DNA of 64,000 nucleotides, taken from positions 1,922,001 to 1,986,000 of the forward strand of contig CAJQUN010000021.1 of NCBI GenBank assembly GCA_907163345.1. The letters are read 5' to 3'. Under the pieces are notes generated by a model. It was given only the letters and a program-made list of their open reading frames with translations, did not search any database and had not been told where the DNA came from. Source of the DNA: Haberlea rhodopensis. Its lineage: Eukaryota; Streptophyta; Magnoliopsida; Lamiales; Gesneriaceae. Shown one piece after another: positions 1 to 11,561 of this stretch. Within the stretch, counting starts at the first letter, position 1. Every line of letters begins with the position of its first letter. Position numbers and translations under genes: made by a program.

Positions 1-221
1 ATCTAAGGTTGGGTAAGTATTATTCCTTAATGATTATTGAGATTTTGCAAGAAAAGATGGACATATTTTGTGGTATATAGATGTGTAGTTGAAGTGAATG
101 TGATAATTCTTGTGAAGTTGAATTGGGGTGAGAATTTTTGTGAATTGTGGTATTGGAGTGTTGTTGTGGGGGTGCATTAGCCAAGTTGGGTTATTGTTGA
201 GTTGGTTTATTGGAAGTATCT

Positions 222-1376
222 ATGGCTCCCAACAAGAAACCAAAGGGGAGCACTTCCAAAGTAAAAGAACCCGCCTCTTCATCGGGGTCGTTTGACGCCC
301 AAAAATTCTGGAATGTGGATGCTGAGACCAATTATAAGACAGAATTAGCTCGGCCTTGGATTATCGAGCGTGGGTTTGACTTAGCTGAGCTCCGACACCC
401 TATCATTCAAAATGTCATAGCTCGTGGGTGGGGGGAATTTATAAAAGAGCCAAATGATGATGTGCAACCGGTCGTAAGGGAATTCTATGCCAACATCTCC
501 ATGCGCCATGAGGATTTTAAGGTCTTGGTTCATGGACATATGGTAGCGTTTGACCGCCACACGATCAATACACTTTTTTAGATACATGATGTGGATGATG
601 ATGAGTACACTACCTTTGTCAATAGAACCATTGACTATAATGAAGTCATTTTGAGGTTGTGCGGCCCCAATGCCCGCTGGAGGATGAATCAAGACAAGTT
701 TGTCAATTTTCAAGCATCGTCACTTAAAGCAATTGAGAAGTTATGGTTCTCCTTCATCAAGGCACGCCTTAAGCCGGCTCTGCATGCCACTGATGTCACC
801 AAGGACAGAGCTTTGTTGCTACATGCTATTATGGCTGGGATGTCTATCGATTTGGGGCTTCTTCTCCAGTATTCTATCGAGTTTGCTTGCAGGGGGACAA
901 CGACTTTGGGCTTCCCACACCCCATGCTCATTACCGATCTATGCTACTATGCGGGGGTGCGATGGGGCCCTGAAGAAGAGCGATTGAAAATTAAGAAGCC
1001 GATAATGTTGGCTAGACATGATCGAAGGCGACGCCCCCCATCTTCTAGCCAAGCCGGCGCCTCCAGTGGGCCACAACCGACTGAATCTGAACCACTCCCG
1101 GACCTTCACACTATTGTTCACCGACTCATAGATTTGGAGCAAAGTGTAGCGGCTCAAGCTAATCAATGGACTGATTTCCACCAAAGTCATGAGGCATACA
1201 TGAGGCGCCAAGAGGCGTTCCAGCAGCGCCAAGACACCTACATGAACTTTGTCGTGGACTTCACATCGGCCCTCGCTCAGGAGTTTCCTCATAGAGCATT
1301 TCCACAGCCGCCGACTTTCCAGCCATCACCATTTCCACACCCGCCCCACGACAATATGGATGACGATGACCAATGA
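222..1376 (+). pseudogene. Athila-like envelope-position ORF with one in-frame stop
   Basis: One reading frame of 385 codons runs from the ATG at 222 to the TGA at 1374-1376, broken only by a TAG at 579-581. The N-terminal half (residues about 28-119) has the pattern of the plant transposon protein domain often annotated PF20167/Transposase_32, with VREFYAN and a VHGHMVAFDRHTIN stretch. The domain continues past the stop (ARWRMNQDKF, PALHATDVTKDRALLLHAIM). The C-terminal third is low-complexity, rich in Q, P and H, with an acidic end. This ORF class is known from the position between pol and the 3' LTR in Athila-type Ty3 elements, and a polypurine tract follows 75 bp downstream, which agrees. 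No transmembrane segment or signal peptide is visible, so an envelope role is not shown. The family call rests on remembered pattern, not a search. Confidence 0.7.
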
Positions 1377-2029
1377 CGGTCATCGCTTAGGTATGTGCAT
1401 CTTTCTATTTCTTTCTTCATGTGTATGCATTGAGGACAATGCACATTTCTAAGTTTAGGGGGGTACTTTGAACTGTCTTAAACTACTTGGATTCCTGTTG
1501 TTTTTGTTTGTTTGTTCTCCTTATTTTGTTTGGTTTGTCTTGATTTAAAGTGTGTTTAGTTTTTAGTGTCATAAGTTGTATTACGAGTCAGTTGAGGCCA
1601 ATGACGAAAAATTGAGTTGACTTGTGGAAAATTTTAAAATTTTCATGTTTTCACGTTGCTCTTGAGTTCTCACATATTCATGCACTAGAGACCATGACCA
1701 TTTGATTAATCAATGATGATTTGAACGAACACAAAAATGATATAGGCGATTCTTGATAATTTGGGCCTTTATTCATCAATAGAAATTTGTCATAGTAGCC
1801 CCTTTGAGCTTAAGTATAAAAGAATGAGGATTGAATTGTTTGCAATATCTTTTAGAATCTCATTCAAATTTTTTTCTGATATTACCATGGTTTTCAGATG
1901 CAATCTGAGCATATTGGCCAAATCATATAAGTTATTTGTGAATTTAGAGTAGTATAAAATTTACTAAAGTAACATTTGAGGCGAAATACAGACATATGTG
2001 GCTTATGAATGATTTAGGCACTTTTTGAT
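1377..2029 (+). other. 3' noncoding part of the Athila-like element, with polypurine tract
   Basis: No gene is visible. AAGTTTAGGGGGG at 1451-1463 is the polypurine tract typical of the 3' end of Athila elements, following the usual GGACAATGCACA context. The rest is AT-rich. The LTR start is not clear, because sequence matching the other LTRs of this type begins only near 2030. Confidence 0.55.
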
Positions 2030-2981
2030 CGTTTTATTTGATGCACGGGGGATTTGAAAGGGGGATGGACCAAGAAAAGGGAATTGAGAGACTTACACAC
2101 GTTGAGAATAGAGAGAGGAGGCTAGGGTTGAAGGAAGAAGAAAATAACGACGATGGCTCGGAGCAAAAAGTAGAGATTTCATCACGAGACGGCGGCGTTC
2201 ATCGGAGATCGAAGAATAGCGTCCAATTCGTTTTGTATCTCTAAACTTTTAACAGCATTTATGGGTTATTTAAACATGTCTATGTGTTTAATTAATTCTA
2301 GCATGAGCTAATTTTATTTTCTAGGAGACGATGTAGCTTGTTTTGAAACTACGCTTATTATGAATTGATTGAAGTATTTGGATTTCCGTATGGTTTATTT
2401 ATGTTTTCCTGTTCTAATCTACTGGTCATGGATTCAATGATGTTATATTTGTGATCTATCACTCGGGAGAGGGGGTTGTGAATAGGAAATAAGGAATTTA
2501 TATCGTGGTAGTTATATTGTTCGAGAGGCCTATAACTCCATAGAAGTCGTTAAAGGAATTATTGCTCTTTTACAATTGTTTGATAATTGATCTTAGATAG
2601 GGATATCAAGATTGATGTAAGATGATTACTTCTGCTTAACACTCGGGAGAGGGAGTAGAAATAAATAAGAATTCTCGGCTAGTTAACTAGGAAAATCCAT
2701 AACATGGAAATCAAGAAATGATAAGTGTAGTGGATGAACAAGTGAAATCGTACTCCTAGATTCGTCTCCAATTGATTTCTTTTCAACCCAATATTTGATC
2801 ATCGTTAGTTAATTGATTTCTCTTATTCGTATAACACTCAACCATTCGATTCTCTAAATAAAGCAAAGATTATTTTAATTCAGTACTTAGATTTAACTAG
2901 TTATTCAATCTCTGTGGGTTCGACATCTTTTTATACTAAAACTGACTACCGTGCGCTTGCGGTAAAGGATTTTACGCAACA
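2030..2981 (+). mobile_element. Athila-like LTR, 3' two-thirds
   Basis: From the GATGCACGGG block onward this stretch is collinear with the LTR at 56545-57880 and, inverted, with the solo LTR at 60020-61459. Shared landmarks are GGCTCGGAGCAAAAA, GAAACTACGCTTATTATG, two CTCGGGAGAGGG blocks and the terminal CGTGCGCTTGCGGTAA. It ends about 2981 in CAACA. No primer-binding site follows, so this is the 3' LTR of the element carrying the 222-1376 ORF. The part upstream of 2030 does not match the other LTRs, so this copy is recombinant or from a different subfamily. Confidence 0.7.
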
Positions 2982-3018
2982 CCAAGCTACAAGCTAATAA
3001 AGACATACTTGATTTGTG

Positions 3019-3981
3019 TTTCCAAAGTGGCTAAGATAGTGGAGAAGAGTGTGCAAGTGAGCTTATACTTGTGTTAGTGTATAACTTGAACTATTGTGAG
3101 TTTACATCTATTGGATCTATAATTTGTACATGACACTTGTTCATGACCACATACGCACGTTCACTGCTTTGTTGGGTATGAAATGTTTAGGGATTGAACT
3201 TGTTCCACCGTTAACTTTTCACCGCCTTTCATTACTATGCATGTTTATAATTGTTGAGGCATAAAAGTGAGGACAAGTTAGTTTGTTATGATGCTATGAG
3301 CCAAACAAAAAGATTATAGTTTTGTCTGATTTACTCGAGGTCGAGTAAAGAGTAAGTATGTGGGAGTTTGATGTGACTAGAAATAGACACATCTATTGCG
3401 CTTAATTGTCTACGATTTGGTATATTTTGATGGATAAATTGATACATATGTTACCTAATCTTATATTTGTGTAAGATAGTGGAGAAGAGTGTGCAAGTGA
3501 GCTATAGTGGTATATCTTATCTTATATTTCCAAAGTGGCTAAGATAGTGGAGAAGAGTGTGCAAGTGAGCTTATACTTGTGTTAGTGTATAACTTGAACT
3601 ATTGTGAGTTTACATCTATTGGATCTATAATTTGTACATGACACTTGTTCATGAGCACATACGCACGTTCACTGCTTTGTTGGGTATGAAATGTTTAGGG
3701 ATTGAACTTGTTCCACTATTAACTTTTCACCGCCTTTCATTACTATGCATGTTTATAATTGTTGAGGCATAAAAGTGAGGACAAGTTAGTTTGTTATGAT
3801 GCTATGAGCCAAACAAAAAGATTATAGTTTTGTCTGATTTACTCGAGGTCGAGTAAAGAGTAACTATGTGGGAGTTTGATGTGACTAGAAATAGACACAT
3901 CTATTGCGCTTAATTGTCTACGATTTGGTATATTTTGATGGATAAATTGATACATATGTTACCTAATCTTATATTTGTGTA
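3019..3981. repeat. 508-bp-period tandem duplication
   Basis: 3019-3473 is repeated almost identically at 3527-3981. The 53-bp spacer holds a third, short copy of the unit's beginning (AGATAGTGGAGAAGAGTG at about 3474). No coding capacity is seen. The sequence resembles 3' noncoding DNA of Athila elements, but that is a weak inference. Confidence 0.85.
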
Positions 3982-4619
3982 AATGTTGGAAAAGGTGAAG
4001 AAATTAAGCTATGATGAAAGAAGGAATAAAGTTGAAGAAAAGAGGAAAAATCGGAATCTAAGACACATGTCACTATTTTCTCCTCAAATTTATATATGTT
4101 TGAGCCAAGTTTTGGAAATGTGGTCAATAGAAAAGTTGTAGAACTTTCTGTTATCTTCGTGTGGACAGCCGAGACAATCTGCCTGAAAATAATTAAAAAA
4201 AAAAGTAAAGGTTGGCAAAAGATTGCCATCCAGCCATGATCAATCGCCAGAGAGTCCGAAAAAAATAGGAAATTTAGAGTTTTACCATCTTTGGGAAGAT
4301 TAACCTAACCTACCAAATTTTACTTGATATGCTCGATTTTATTAGCCTCCAAACACCATAATTCAGACTTAATAACATAGTTTAGACATCAGAATAAATT
4401 TCCTATCAACTTGTGAATAACGACTTGAAGAACGAAGAATGAAGACGGAAGCGACGCTCCGGAATTGTGATTCCCTTCAGTAATTCTTCTTTTTTCTATT
4501 ATTTTAATGCTTTCTAGATTAGTTTTAATTGTTTTTAGTTTAGTTATGAGTAGCTAAATACCTTTATGATTCTCGGTTGAGGAAAATATACATTGGAGTT
4601 TACGATTCTCGTGAGATTA
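3982..4619 (+). other. AT-rich segment, possibly another LTR piece
   Basis: No gene is visible. The run through TTATGAGTAGCTAAATACC near 4543 and the preceding AT-rich stretch look like the R/U5 part of plant Ty3 LTRs on the + strand, but neither end could be fixed. It abuts the gag remnant on the opposite strand at about 4620. Confidence 0.3.
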
Positions 4620-5969
4620 AGTTTTGATTGTTGATAGGTGGAGTGATAGTAGTAGTAGACTTACCCTTGTCGCGTGTCTGACTATCATCCTCGCCGTCCA
4701 ACTCACCTTCGTGCATCACTCTTACTGCCAGTCTGTGATCCAATCTCTTTTCCACTCCTCAATGATATGGCATTGGCTTGCTCCTTGGGGTTCTTTTCGG
4801 TGTCACTAGGTAGGCTCTCATGTGCTCTTCCAGCTAATAAAGTTGCCAATTGCCCCACTTGAGTTTCCAAGTTCTTAATTGAAGCATCCTATTCTCCGTT
4901 GATATAATGAACTTGGTTAGTAACTCTTCAATGTCTTGGCTTCGGTTGATAACCTGGTGGAGGTTTTGGATTCAAAACATTCTTTTTGTTGGACCAAGAG
5001 AAGTTTGGTTCATGGTTGGTTATAGTTGTTGGAATGGGAGTTATCCTGTGGTGGCATGTTTCCTATATAGATAGCATTTTCATTAGATTGAACAAAAGGA
5101 TTACATGCCTGGTATTCCGTACTTGGATGGTCGCCCCCACATAAGTCATAGATGATCACTTGAGCTCATCGATGTCATGCTCAAACTATCAAGATTCTTG
5201 TTCAATGCATCAAACTGAGCTGATATTGTTGTAACACCATCAACTTGATGAAGCCCAATCGGTCTCTTTGGCAAGTTCCTCTCAGACTGCCACTGGTAAC
5301 TGTTAGAAAAAAGTGTGTAGGCTTCCTCAAGTGTCTTCATCATAATGGTACGTCCTGCTGCTGCATCAACCATTGGCGATTAGCAGAAAATAAACCATTG
5401 TAAAATGTTTGTCCTTGAAGCCAAATAGGAAGGCCATGATGTGGGCATCTCGGCAGTAAATCCTTGAAACACTCCCAAGCTTCATACAATGTCTCATGAT
5501 CATTTTGCATGAATGTGGTGATATCGTTGTACATCTTAGCTGTCTTGGATGAGGGAAAGTATTTTGATAAGAAATCTTGAGCCATCCCATCCCAAGTAGT
5601 AATCGATCCTTCAGGCTGTAAATTCAACCAGCTCTTAGCTTTATCATGTAAAGAAAAAGGGAATAGTCGTAACTTGATGGCGTCATCAGTAACACCATTG
5701 TGCTTGAAAGTATCACAGATTTCCAAGAAGTTGAAGATATGATCATTAGGATCATCAATAGGTGATCCTCTAAATTGCACCGAGTGTTGAATCATTTGAA
5801 TTATAGCAAGCTTGATATCGAAGTTATTAGCTTGAATCCTCGGTCAAGCTATGCTCGACAGGTTGCCTTGGAAAGAAGGTTGTGCCTAGTCCATCAGTGA
5901 TCGTGTAATTGACACTTCCTCATTCCTTTCTTCGTTTCTTCCACCTCCATCTTGATTGTTTTCTGCCAT
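4620..5969 (-). pseudogene. Athila-like gag, decayed
   Basis: Reading leftward from the ATG at 5969-5967 (MAENNQDGGG), the protein shows the Retrotrans_gag domain: SPIDDPNDHIFNFLEICDTF, RLFPFSLHDKAKSWL, FLSKYFPSSKTAKM, LYEAWECFKDLLPRCPHHGL and FYNGL. It continues after a frameshift near 5370 as NSYQWQSERNLPKRP, then NLETQVGQLATLLAGR near 4830 and NPKEQANAISLRSGKE near 4750. Several frameshifts and stops separate these pieces. Capsid assembly around element RNA is the known role of this family. It lies directly downstream, in its own orientation, of the LTR at 6159-7542. Protease and the rest of pol are missing; the element breaks off at about 4620. Confidence 0.85.
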
Positions 5970-6158
5970 TTCTCGAGCTTCTCGCAATCTCCTATGACAA
6001 GTTCTTTCAATTTTGGGGTCAAACGTTCCAAGGGTCGGTCGTTCACTCCTTAGCATGCACTAGGGAGTACTCCTGCAAAAAGCAAGAAACAAAGAGAAAA
6101 AGTGTAGTAGTAGTAGAATGAAATAAAAATAAACCAGCAAAACGAAAATGGCTAAACT

Positions 6159-7542
6159 TGATCTCGTTTTATTTAAATAGTAAAAATCCAGAGTAGTGCA
6201 ATTATACCGCAAGTGCACGGCGTCAAGTTTTAGTATAGTAGATGAAAAGTATGAGTGTCGAGGCCACGAGGACTAGATAGTAAATACCAATTTCAATTAG
6301 AATAACTATATTTAGCCTACGATTATTGAGTGATTATTAACTTAAATTGACTAAAACATTATAATTAACCTAAGAAGTGATGGATAATGCAGAAATTTGA
6401 TAAAAACAAGTATCAAGACGTTGGTTCACCCATGAAGTTCCCCATGAGTTTTCTATTAGTTAAGATTCAAAATCATATGTTCTAAGCTGACGAGTTTTCC
6501 TATTGCATTTCTTATACTAAGGTCAAGCTATAACAAGTCTCATATTAATGTTACAATAAACCACTCACGTGTCATTAATGAACTATTAATACCGAAAAAC
6601 GATTTGTGAAAGCTACTAGCCTTCGATTTTGGTAAATCTATTGCTATCACACGTGTGCTAGATTTTACTTGGTCCGTCTCAACCTAAAACCACGGCCTAA
6701 TTTACTATGTCGTGTCATAATATCGTATGGTCAAGTCAATTACGATTACCAAATTCATGCAAAAGGTAGCTAACCTTTTGAAAGCATTAAAAACGTAAAT
6801 TATGCGAAACGATTTTAAGAATTGAATCTAAACCTAATATTTAATCATGGGTTCAAACATGGGATCCCGTAGTCTTCATAAACAAGCCTAGCCAACAATC
6901 ATCAATAAATAATGCATAAATATGTTACAACAATTTAACATCATAAACTGAGAATAAAAAGTAAATAAGTCTAGAAATACGAATAAACGAGGTCGTCACT
7001 CCATGCGTTGATCCGTCATTCTGTCTCTTGGGTTGCTCTTGCTCTTCAATGGCTTGTAATGTTTTTGTATGGATGAGAGGGATGGAGGAGGCTGCTTCTA
7101 GGGCTCAACTAAAGTGTCAAATTGTTCTAATTTTCATGTGGTAGGTATATTATATAGTGGAGGAGTTGTATGGAAGTTTCCTTGTTGGGGGCCAATCTCA
7201 AAAAGGAATTTTTTTCTGAAAATTTCGTCGAGCGATCGCAAGTTTGTCAATCTTGTTTCTAAATTTTTCTGCCTTCGCCGATCGATCAAGCAATGATCAA
7301 TTTTGTTGGTCGATTGAGTAAAGCCTCTCGATCGATCGGTGCTTTGAGTTTCATCTTTTGTGCTTTGTTGACTCTGTTTGGTCATTTTTCATCATTTTAG
7401 CTCATTTCCTCTACTTTTATGCACTTCCACCTAGATTCCTGAAATCAACAAATATATACCAAAAAATGTAAAATCGTCCAGGAATCAACACGAAAATCAA
7501 TACAAAATCATAGCAAAACAAGTGTAAAAACGACACTTATCA
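6159..7542 (-). mobile_element. Athila-like 5' LTR (element X)
   Basis: Read on the minus strand, the LTR begins TGATAAGTGTCG at 7542 and ends ...GAGATCA at 6159 (1384 bp). The U5 end holds the GCACTTGCGGTATAA block shared with the other Athila-like LTRs. The gag at 5969 follows after 189 bp of leader. The primer site that should follow the LTR is not recognisable. A cluster of CGATCGATC motifs lies at about 7231-7340. The right end abuts a different LTR at 7543. Confidence 0.75.
7231..7340. repeat. GATCGATC palindrome cluster, LTR X
   Basis: It holds GCGATCGC, CCGATCGATCA and TCGATCGATCGG with degenerate copies between. See the matching clusters at 8641-8740, 13101-13175, 30024-30236, 38385-38461 and 63357-63563. 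Confidence 0.7.
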
Positions 7543-8954
7543 ATAACCCAAAGCTATCACCCGTATGTGATTTTATTTTTCGATATCAATCATAAACACA
7601 TAGCATGAATTACTATGTCGTATTATAAGTTTATCTTTCTATCGCAATTATAATAACTAAAATCATCCAAAGGTGGCCAAACCTTCAAAAGTATTAAGAA
7701 CAATAAAAATGCACATAGAAAGATGTAGGAATTCAATCACAATATCAAAGGAAAAACGATGTTTAGGATATCTTTCAATCATCTAAAACACATCAAATCC
7801 AATAATCATTCAAAACTAAAACACAAAGGTAAGAGCAAACTCCTAAGTCGATTTCGTTCATTGATTCTCGATCCTTCTTCTCTTGCTTCTTTCTTAATCA
7901 TGCTCCTTGATTATCTTGTTGAAGATGTTCCAAAACATAGGGTGAAAGGTTGATGAAGGATGATAGATGGTAGAAAGATTGAGGCTAGCGTGTATGATGG
8001 AGTGAAAGAAAGGGATGAGGCGTGGATGATGAAGTGGGGAGTGTGGTACTCTGTGGAAGGATGAGTAGGAGGCGTCAGTTGGTGTAGGTTATCATCCTAT
8101 ATAGAGCCTAGAACGTGAGGTTATATCTGTGCTATGGGCCTCCAAAATCTCGGCTATTGTGATATGGTAGTAAAAGAGTCCTTGTGGATTCTGAACTTTG
8201 CTCTCTCATGATATCTTGGCCTAAAGAAATCTATTGTATCCCTCCAATAACAAATCTGATATGATGTGGAGTGACTTTCTTTAACGGACAACTCTATTTT
8301 TCCTTCTTGTGTATGAATATCAGCTACTAATATTCTTTCCTTGTGATGAAATGAGTTGTACATGAATTTCAATCTTCTTGAATAATGAATATGCTGCCTC
8401 ACATGAGTGTTATGGTATATATGTTCAATAATATGCTTCCATGTATTATATCCCACCAAATTTGTTGTGAAAGTTTCCTTGTATGCATCAGTTGCTGAAT
8501 CTTCATTGTTTGATGCATACGTCGCTTGCTCACTTTATTTCCTTGTATATGCGTGTGCCAAGATCTATGAGAATCAAGTTTCGAACTCTAGCCGCCAAGG
8601 TTTTTTTTTTTTTTTTCTTCAGAAATCCAGACTCAACAACGATCGGTGCTGAAGTTGGTGATCGATGGGTGCTTTTCAATTTTTGGTTCTTCAGACCCTG
8701 CCTCGGCCGATCGATCACCCGTGTGTCCCGATCGATCGAGCCATGCCAAGTTTTCTTCCCTCGAGATTTTTGTCAATGATTCGAAGTGTTAGCTTTTTTG
8801 TGTCCTATTTAATCCTTTCAGTTCATTTTCTTCATTTCCACGTAAATTCCTGACACGTGTAAATTAATATCACAAAGCGTAATATTATCCATGAATCACG
8901 GTAAAAATATAACAAGAAAGCATAGAAATATAAGTGCAAAAATGGCGCTTATCA
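7543..8954 (-). mobile_element. 3' LTR (truncated) of non-autonomous element Y
   Basis: Collinear with 12027-13390, the R/U3 part of the LTR at 11562-13390. Its minus-strand start TGATAAGCGCCATTTTTGC is at 8954, right next to the polypurine tract. The U5 end (the counterpart of 11562-12026) is missing, cut off where LTR X begins at 7542. It holds a cluster of GATCGATC motifs at 8641-8740 and a poly-T run near 8602. Confidence 0.75.
8641..8740. repeat. GATCGATC palindrome cluster, LTR Y'
   Basis: It holds GATCGATGGG, CCGATCGATCACC and CCGATCGATCGAG. It is more decayed than the paralogous cluster at 13101-13175. Confidence 0.7.
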
Positions 8955-8969
8955 ACTCCCCCAAACTTA
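8955..8969 (-). promoter_or_regulatory. Polypurine tract of element Y
   Basis: The minus strand reads AAGTTTGGGGGAGT directly before the LTR start TGATAAG. This is the plus-strand priming site of an Athila-like element and fixes its orientation. Confidence 0.75.
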
Positions 8970-10396
8970 TCACTTGATCGTCCTCGGAGGAAATTAAAAT
9001 CAAATGGTAGAGTTCATTCTTGATACTTGAAACAAATTATTTCATGACTAGCATTTTTCTCAGAAATCTCACATGCGCACATACAAAAGTTTGAACAAGA
9101 CATGTTTCTTCTAAATCAAGCAACACATCTCAAAATCGGAACTTGTGTGTGTTATTGTCATCCTCGAGTTTCATCCGTATTTTCAAGATCAAATCATCAA
9201 TTCAGAGTCAAGATTATCGTTGAGCACCCCATAAGCCTATTTGAAAACAACTTATCCACTAATGTAGTCACTCTCTAGACTTGGATCAAAAGGTCTTTTA
9301 AGCTTGTAATGGCAGGCCTTTGGTGTTGGTTTCGAAGAAAAGATAGGATAAGCGCAAGAAGAGAGTATAATATGTAAAGTTCATATTTTGCACACATTGA
9401 ACTTCTCTTCTTTTTTCTAGCCTTGGCCACTTTGGGTCTTATGTATATCTTTTTCACTGCTCTTTCTTTTCTTATTTTCGTCATTCTCATTCGTCAATAT
9501 TTTTCAATAATGTGCATTGAATGAGACCCATTATACTCCCTTATGGTAAGGATAAAATTTTATTTTATACTCATAAAGGGTAGGTATGATGAGTTTAAAC
9601 AAGAATGTCGAATGTGATCTAGTTATATGCTAAGCATACACCATTCTTTTTCAACTAGGCTCAAATTGGGGCACTAGGAATTAATATATGATAAGGTAGT
9701 CTTGAAAGGCTCAAACGTATCAAAAATCGCCTAGATCATTTCCAAGTCAAGTTTGTAACTATAAAATTTCACCTCAAAGTGTCATCATTAAATAGGTTCT
9801 AGAGTACTCTAAGTTGCTCAAGACAAATCATCAAGTTCACATAATTATCAATAAATATTCCTCATTCTTGACATGCAAATCCAACAAAGGATATTATGTA
9901 CAAGTCTAACAATCATTAAAATTTAAGTGTATGCATAGTGAGATCAAAATCATCATTGAATAGTCACTACTAGAATTCATTATTTTCTCAAGTTTAAACT
10001 CATAATTTTTTTTTTTTAATAAACGGACAATTCAAGTGTTAATTCAGCACACCGAATGCAGATTAAACAAGTAAAACATGCAAGCCACTTACTCCCCCAA
10101 ACTTAAATCAAACATTGTCCGCAATGTTTAAAAGATTCAAAAGAGAAACAGTAAACTCCCCTGGTCAAGATGCTTGCATGAGGACTGAGGAAGGTTGGCT
10201 CTTTAAAGCTCCGCTGCTGTAGGGGTTTATCACTCCAACTGAGTACCTAGCAAGAGAATAATGCAAATAGTAAAATAGTTGACTTAAGAGGTAATAAAAC
10301 TAAAATGCAAATACTGAATATAAAAACAAACTAAAATGTAAATGATATTGCTTTTGTCTCCCAAGAAGCTCTGATTTCTAGTCGTAGGCTTGACGA

Positions 10397-10645
10397 TCAG
10401 AAGCAACCATCAAATAGCGGTTGCCGCCCATAGTAAGTATCATATGATATCACAAATGGATCTTGATCCAGTATGCCATCAATCTTGGCAAGATGTCTAC
10501 AGTGTAAGCTCATCGCTCCAACAACACTTGTCTTGAATGGTAGGCATGGGAGAAAGATTATTGGCTTGGCTTCATCTCGTGGAGGGCATAGTATGGTGAA
10601 GTTGGCATCGATTGTAAGAATGGATCCACATATGACATAAAACAT
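10397..10645 (-). CDS. Short unrecognised ORF in element Y (82 aa)
   Basis: Not recognised. It starts MFYVICGSILTID and ends YGRQPLFDGCF. It is on the element's sense strand, 3' of the 11042-11491 ORF. An acidic stretch in other frames lies between the two ORFs, so they may be pieces of one decayed frame. The second copy (about 35680-35930) has a one-base insertion near 35828 that breaks the frame. This argues against current selection. Confidence 0.2.
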   Translation of the reverse strand: MFYVICGSILTIDANFTILCPPRDEAKPIIFLPCLPFKTSVVGAMSLHCRHLAKIDGILDQDPFVISYDTYYGRQPLFDGCF

Positions 10646-11041
10646 GTCGACATCGATGGGTTCAAGTCAGAATCTTCGAAGGTCTCCTCTTTCACCAGCA
10701 TCACCATCGACTCATCTTCACATTGGAACTCCTCGGATAACGTCTCTGAAATAGGCTCAATATCTTGAAGAGGCTATAATTCCCTTAACTCTTCCTCGTT
10801 AGTATGATTACTCCCGCAAACTTGGTTGGTGGAGTAGTCCTCATCGTGTAACCAAACTTGATTCGTCATACTTTAATTTGTAGATCTCGTTCTTCCTCTT
10901 GGCAGCTCGTTGATATTGTTTCCATAAGCGCTACTTGCTGCTCCATAAAGTTGGTTTGACTCTCCATATTGCTCTCACATTATGCTATAAATCTTATTAT
11001 GGTGTCCTCTAACTGAGTCGTGACGTCTGCAGAATTATCTC

Positions 11042-11491
11042 TCATCTCTTCGTGATGTTCAAATGGTTGGGGTGTATCATGAGGGTGGTGGGGCTCTGGC
11101 GGGTATTGGTGGCTCCAACCTTGAAATGAAGGATCTCAATGCCAATGGTGGTCGAAGTCCGCCATATCATTGAATAGGTGCAACACATTGTCTTCATCTC
11201 TATCAAACAGGGGACTCCCAGTTGCCAAACATCCACTAAATACCCATCTTTGTGTATTTGCATCCAATACATTATAGAAAAATTGAAGAAGAACATAGTT
11301 CGAAAAGTTATGATACCATAAAGTGGTTGCAAAATTGTTGAATCTCTCTCACGCTGCATAGAATGACTCTGAGGTTGTTGGGCAACACTTTTGAAGACTT
11401 GGCTATGAAACATCAGAAGCACCTCGTAAGAAAAACAATACAATACAATATAAATATAAATATTTTTTTCTCGAAAATATAGAAAAAACAA
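11042..11491 (-). CDS. Unrecognised ORF in element Y (149 aa)
   Basis: Not recognised. The open frame has no in-frame ATG at its upstream end (it opens from a TTG). It stays open at the same length in the second copy at 36326-36775, with only a few substitutions. It begins about 45 bp inside the primer site, where a gag start would lie. Another frame of the same DNA also reads plausibly (HHPHDTPQPFEHHEE, then VALMETISTSCQEEE), so the true frame is uncertain. Confidence 0.25.
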   Translation of the reverse strand: MFFLYFREKNIYIYIVLYCFSYEVLLMFHSQVFKSVAQQPQSHSMQRERDSTILQPLYGIITFRTMFFFNFSIMYWMQIHKDGYLVDVWQLGVPCLIEMKTMCCTYSMIWRTSTTIGIEILHFKVGATNTRQSPTTLMIHPNHLNITKR

Positions 11492-11536
11492 ATGGTTAAA
11501 TTACAGTCAAAGAACCTCGTATGATATTACTAGTTA

Positions 11537-11555
11537 GTCCCTGGTAACGAGGCCA
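11537..11555 (-). promoter_or_regulatory. Primer-binding site, tRNA-Asp type, element Y
   Basis: The minus strand reads TGGCCTCGTTACCAGGGAC a few bases after the LTR end. It is close to the complement of the plant tRNA-Asp 3' end (TGGCGCCGTTGCCGGGGA) used by Athila elements. The second copy (36821-36839) has GTTGCC in place of GTTACC, one step nearer the consensus. Confidence 0.7.
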
Positions 11556-11561
11556 AAAACT

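Larger units (their letters stand above)
8955..11561 (-). mobile_element. Internal region of non-autonomous Athila-like element Y
   Basis: 2.6 kb lie between the polypurine tract and the primer site, with no gag, protease, RT, RNase H or integrase motif in any frame. This makes the element a LARD-type (large non-autonomous) derivative. Two ORFs on the element's own strand (10397-10645 and 11042-11491) are described separately. The whole stretch is repeated at 34240-36845 with scattered substitutions and small indels. Confidence 0.7.
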
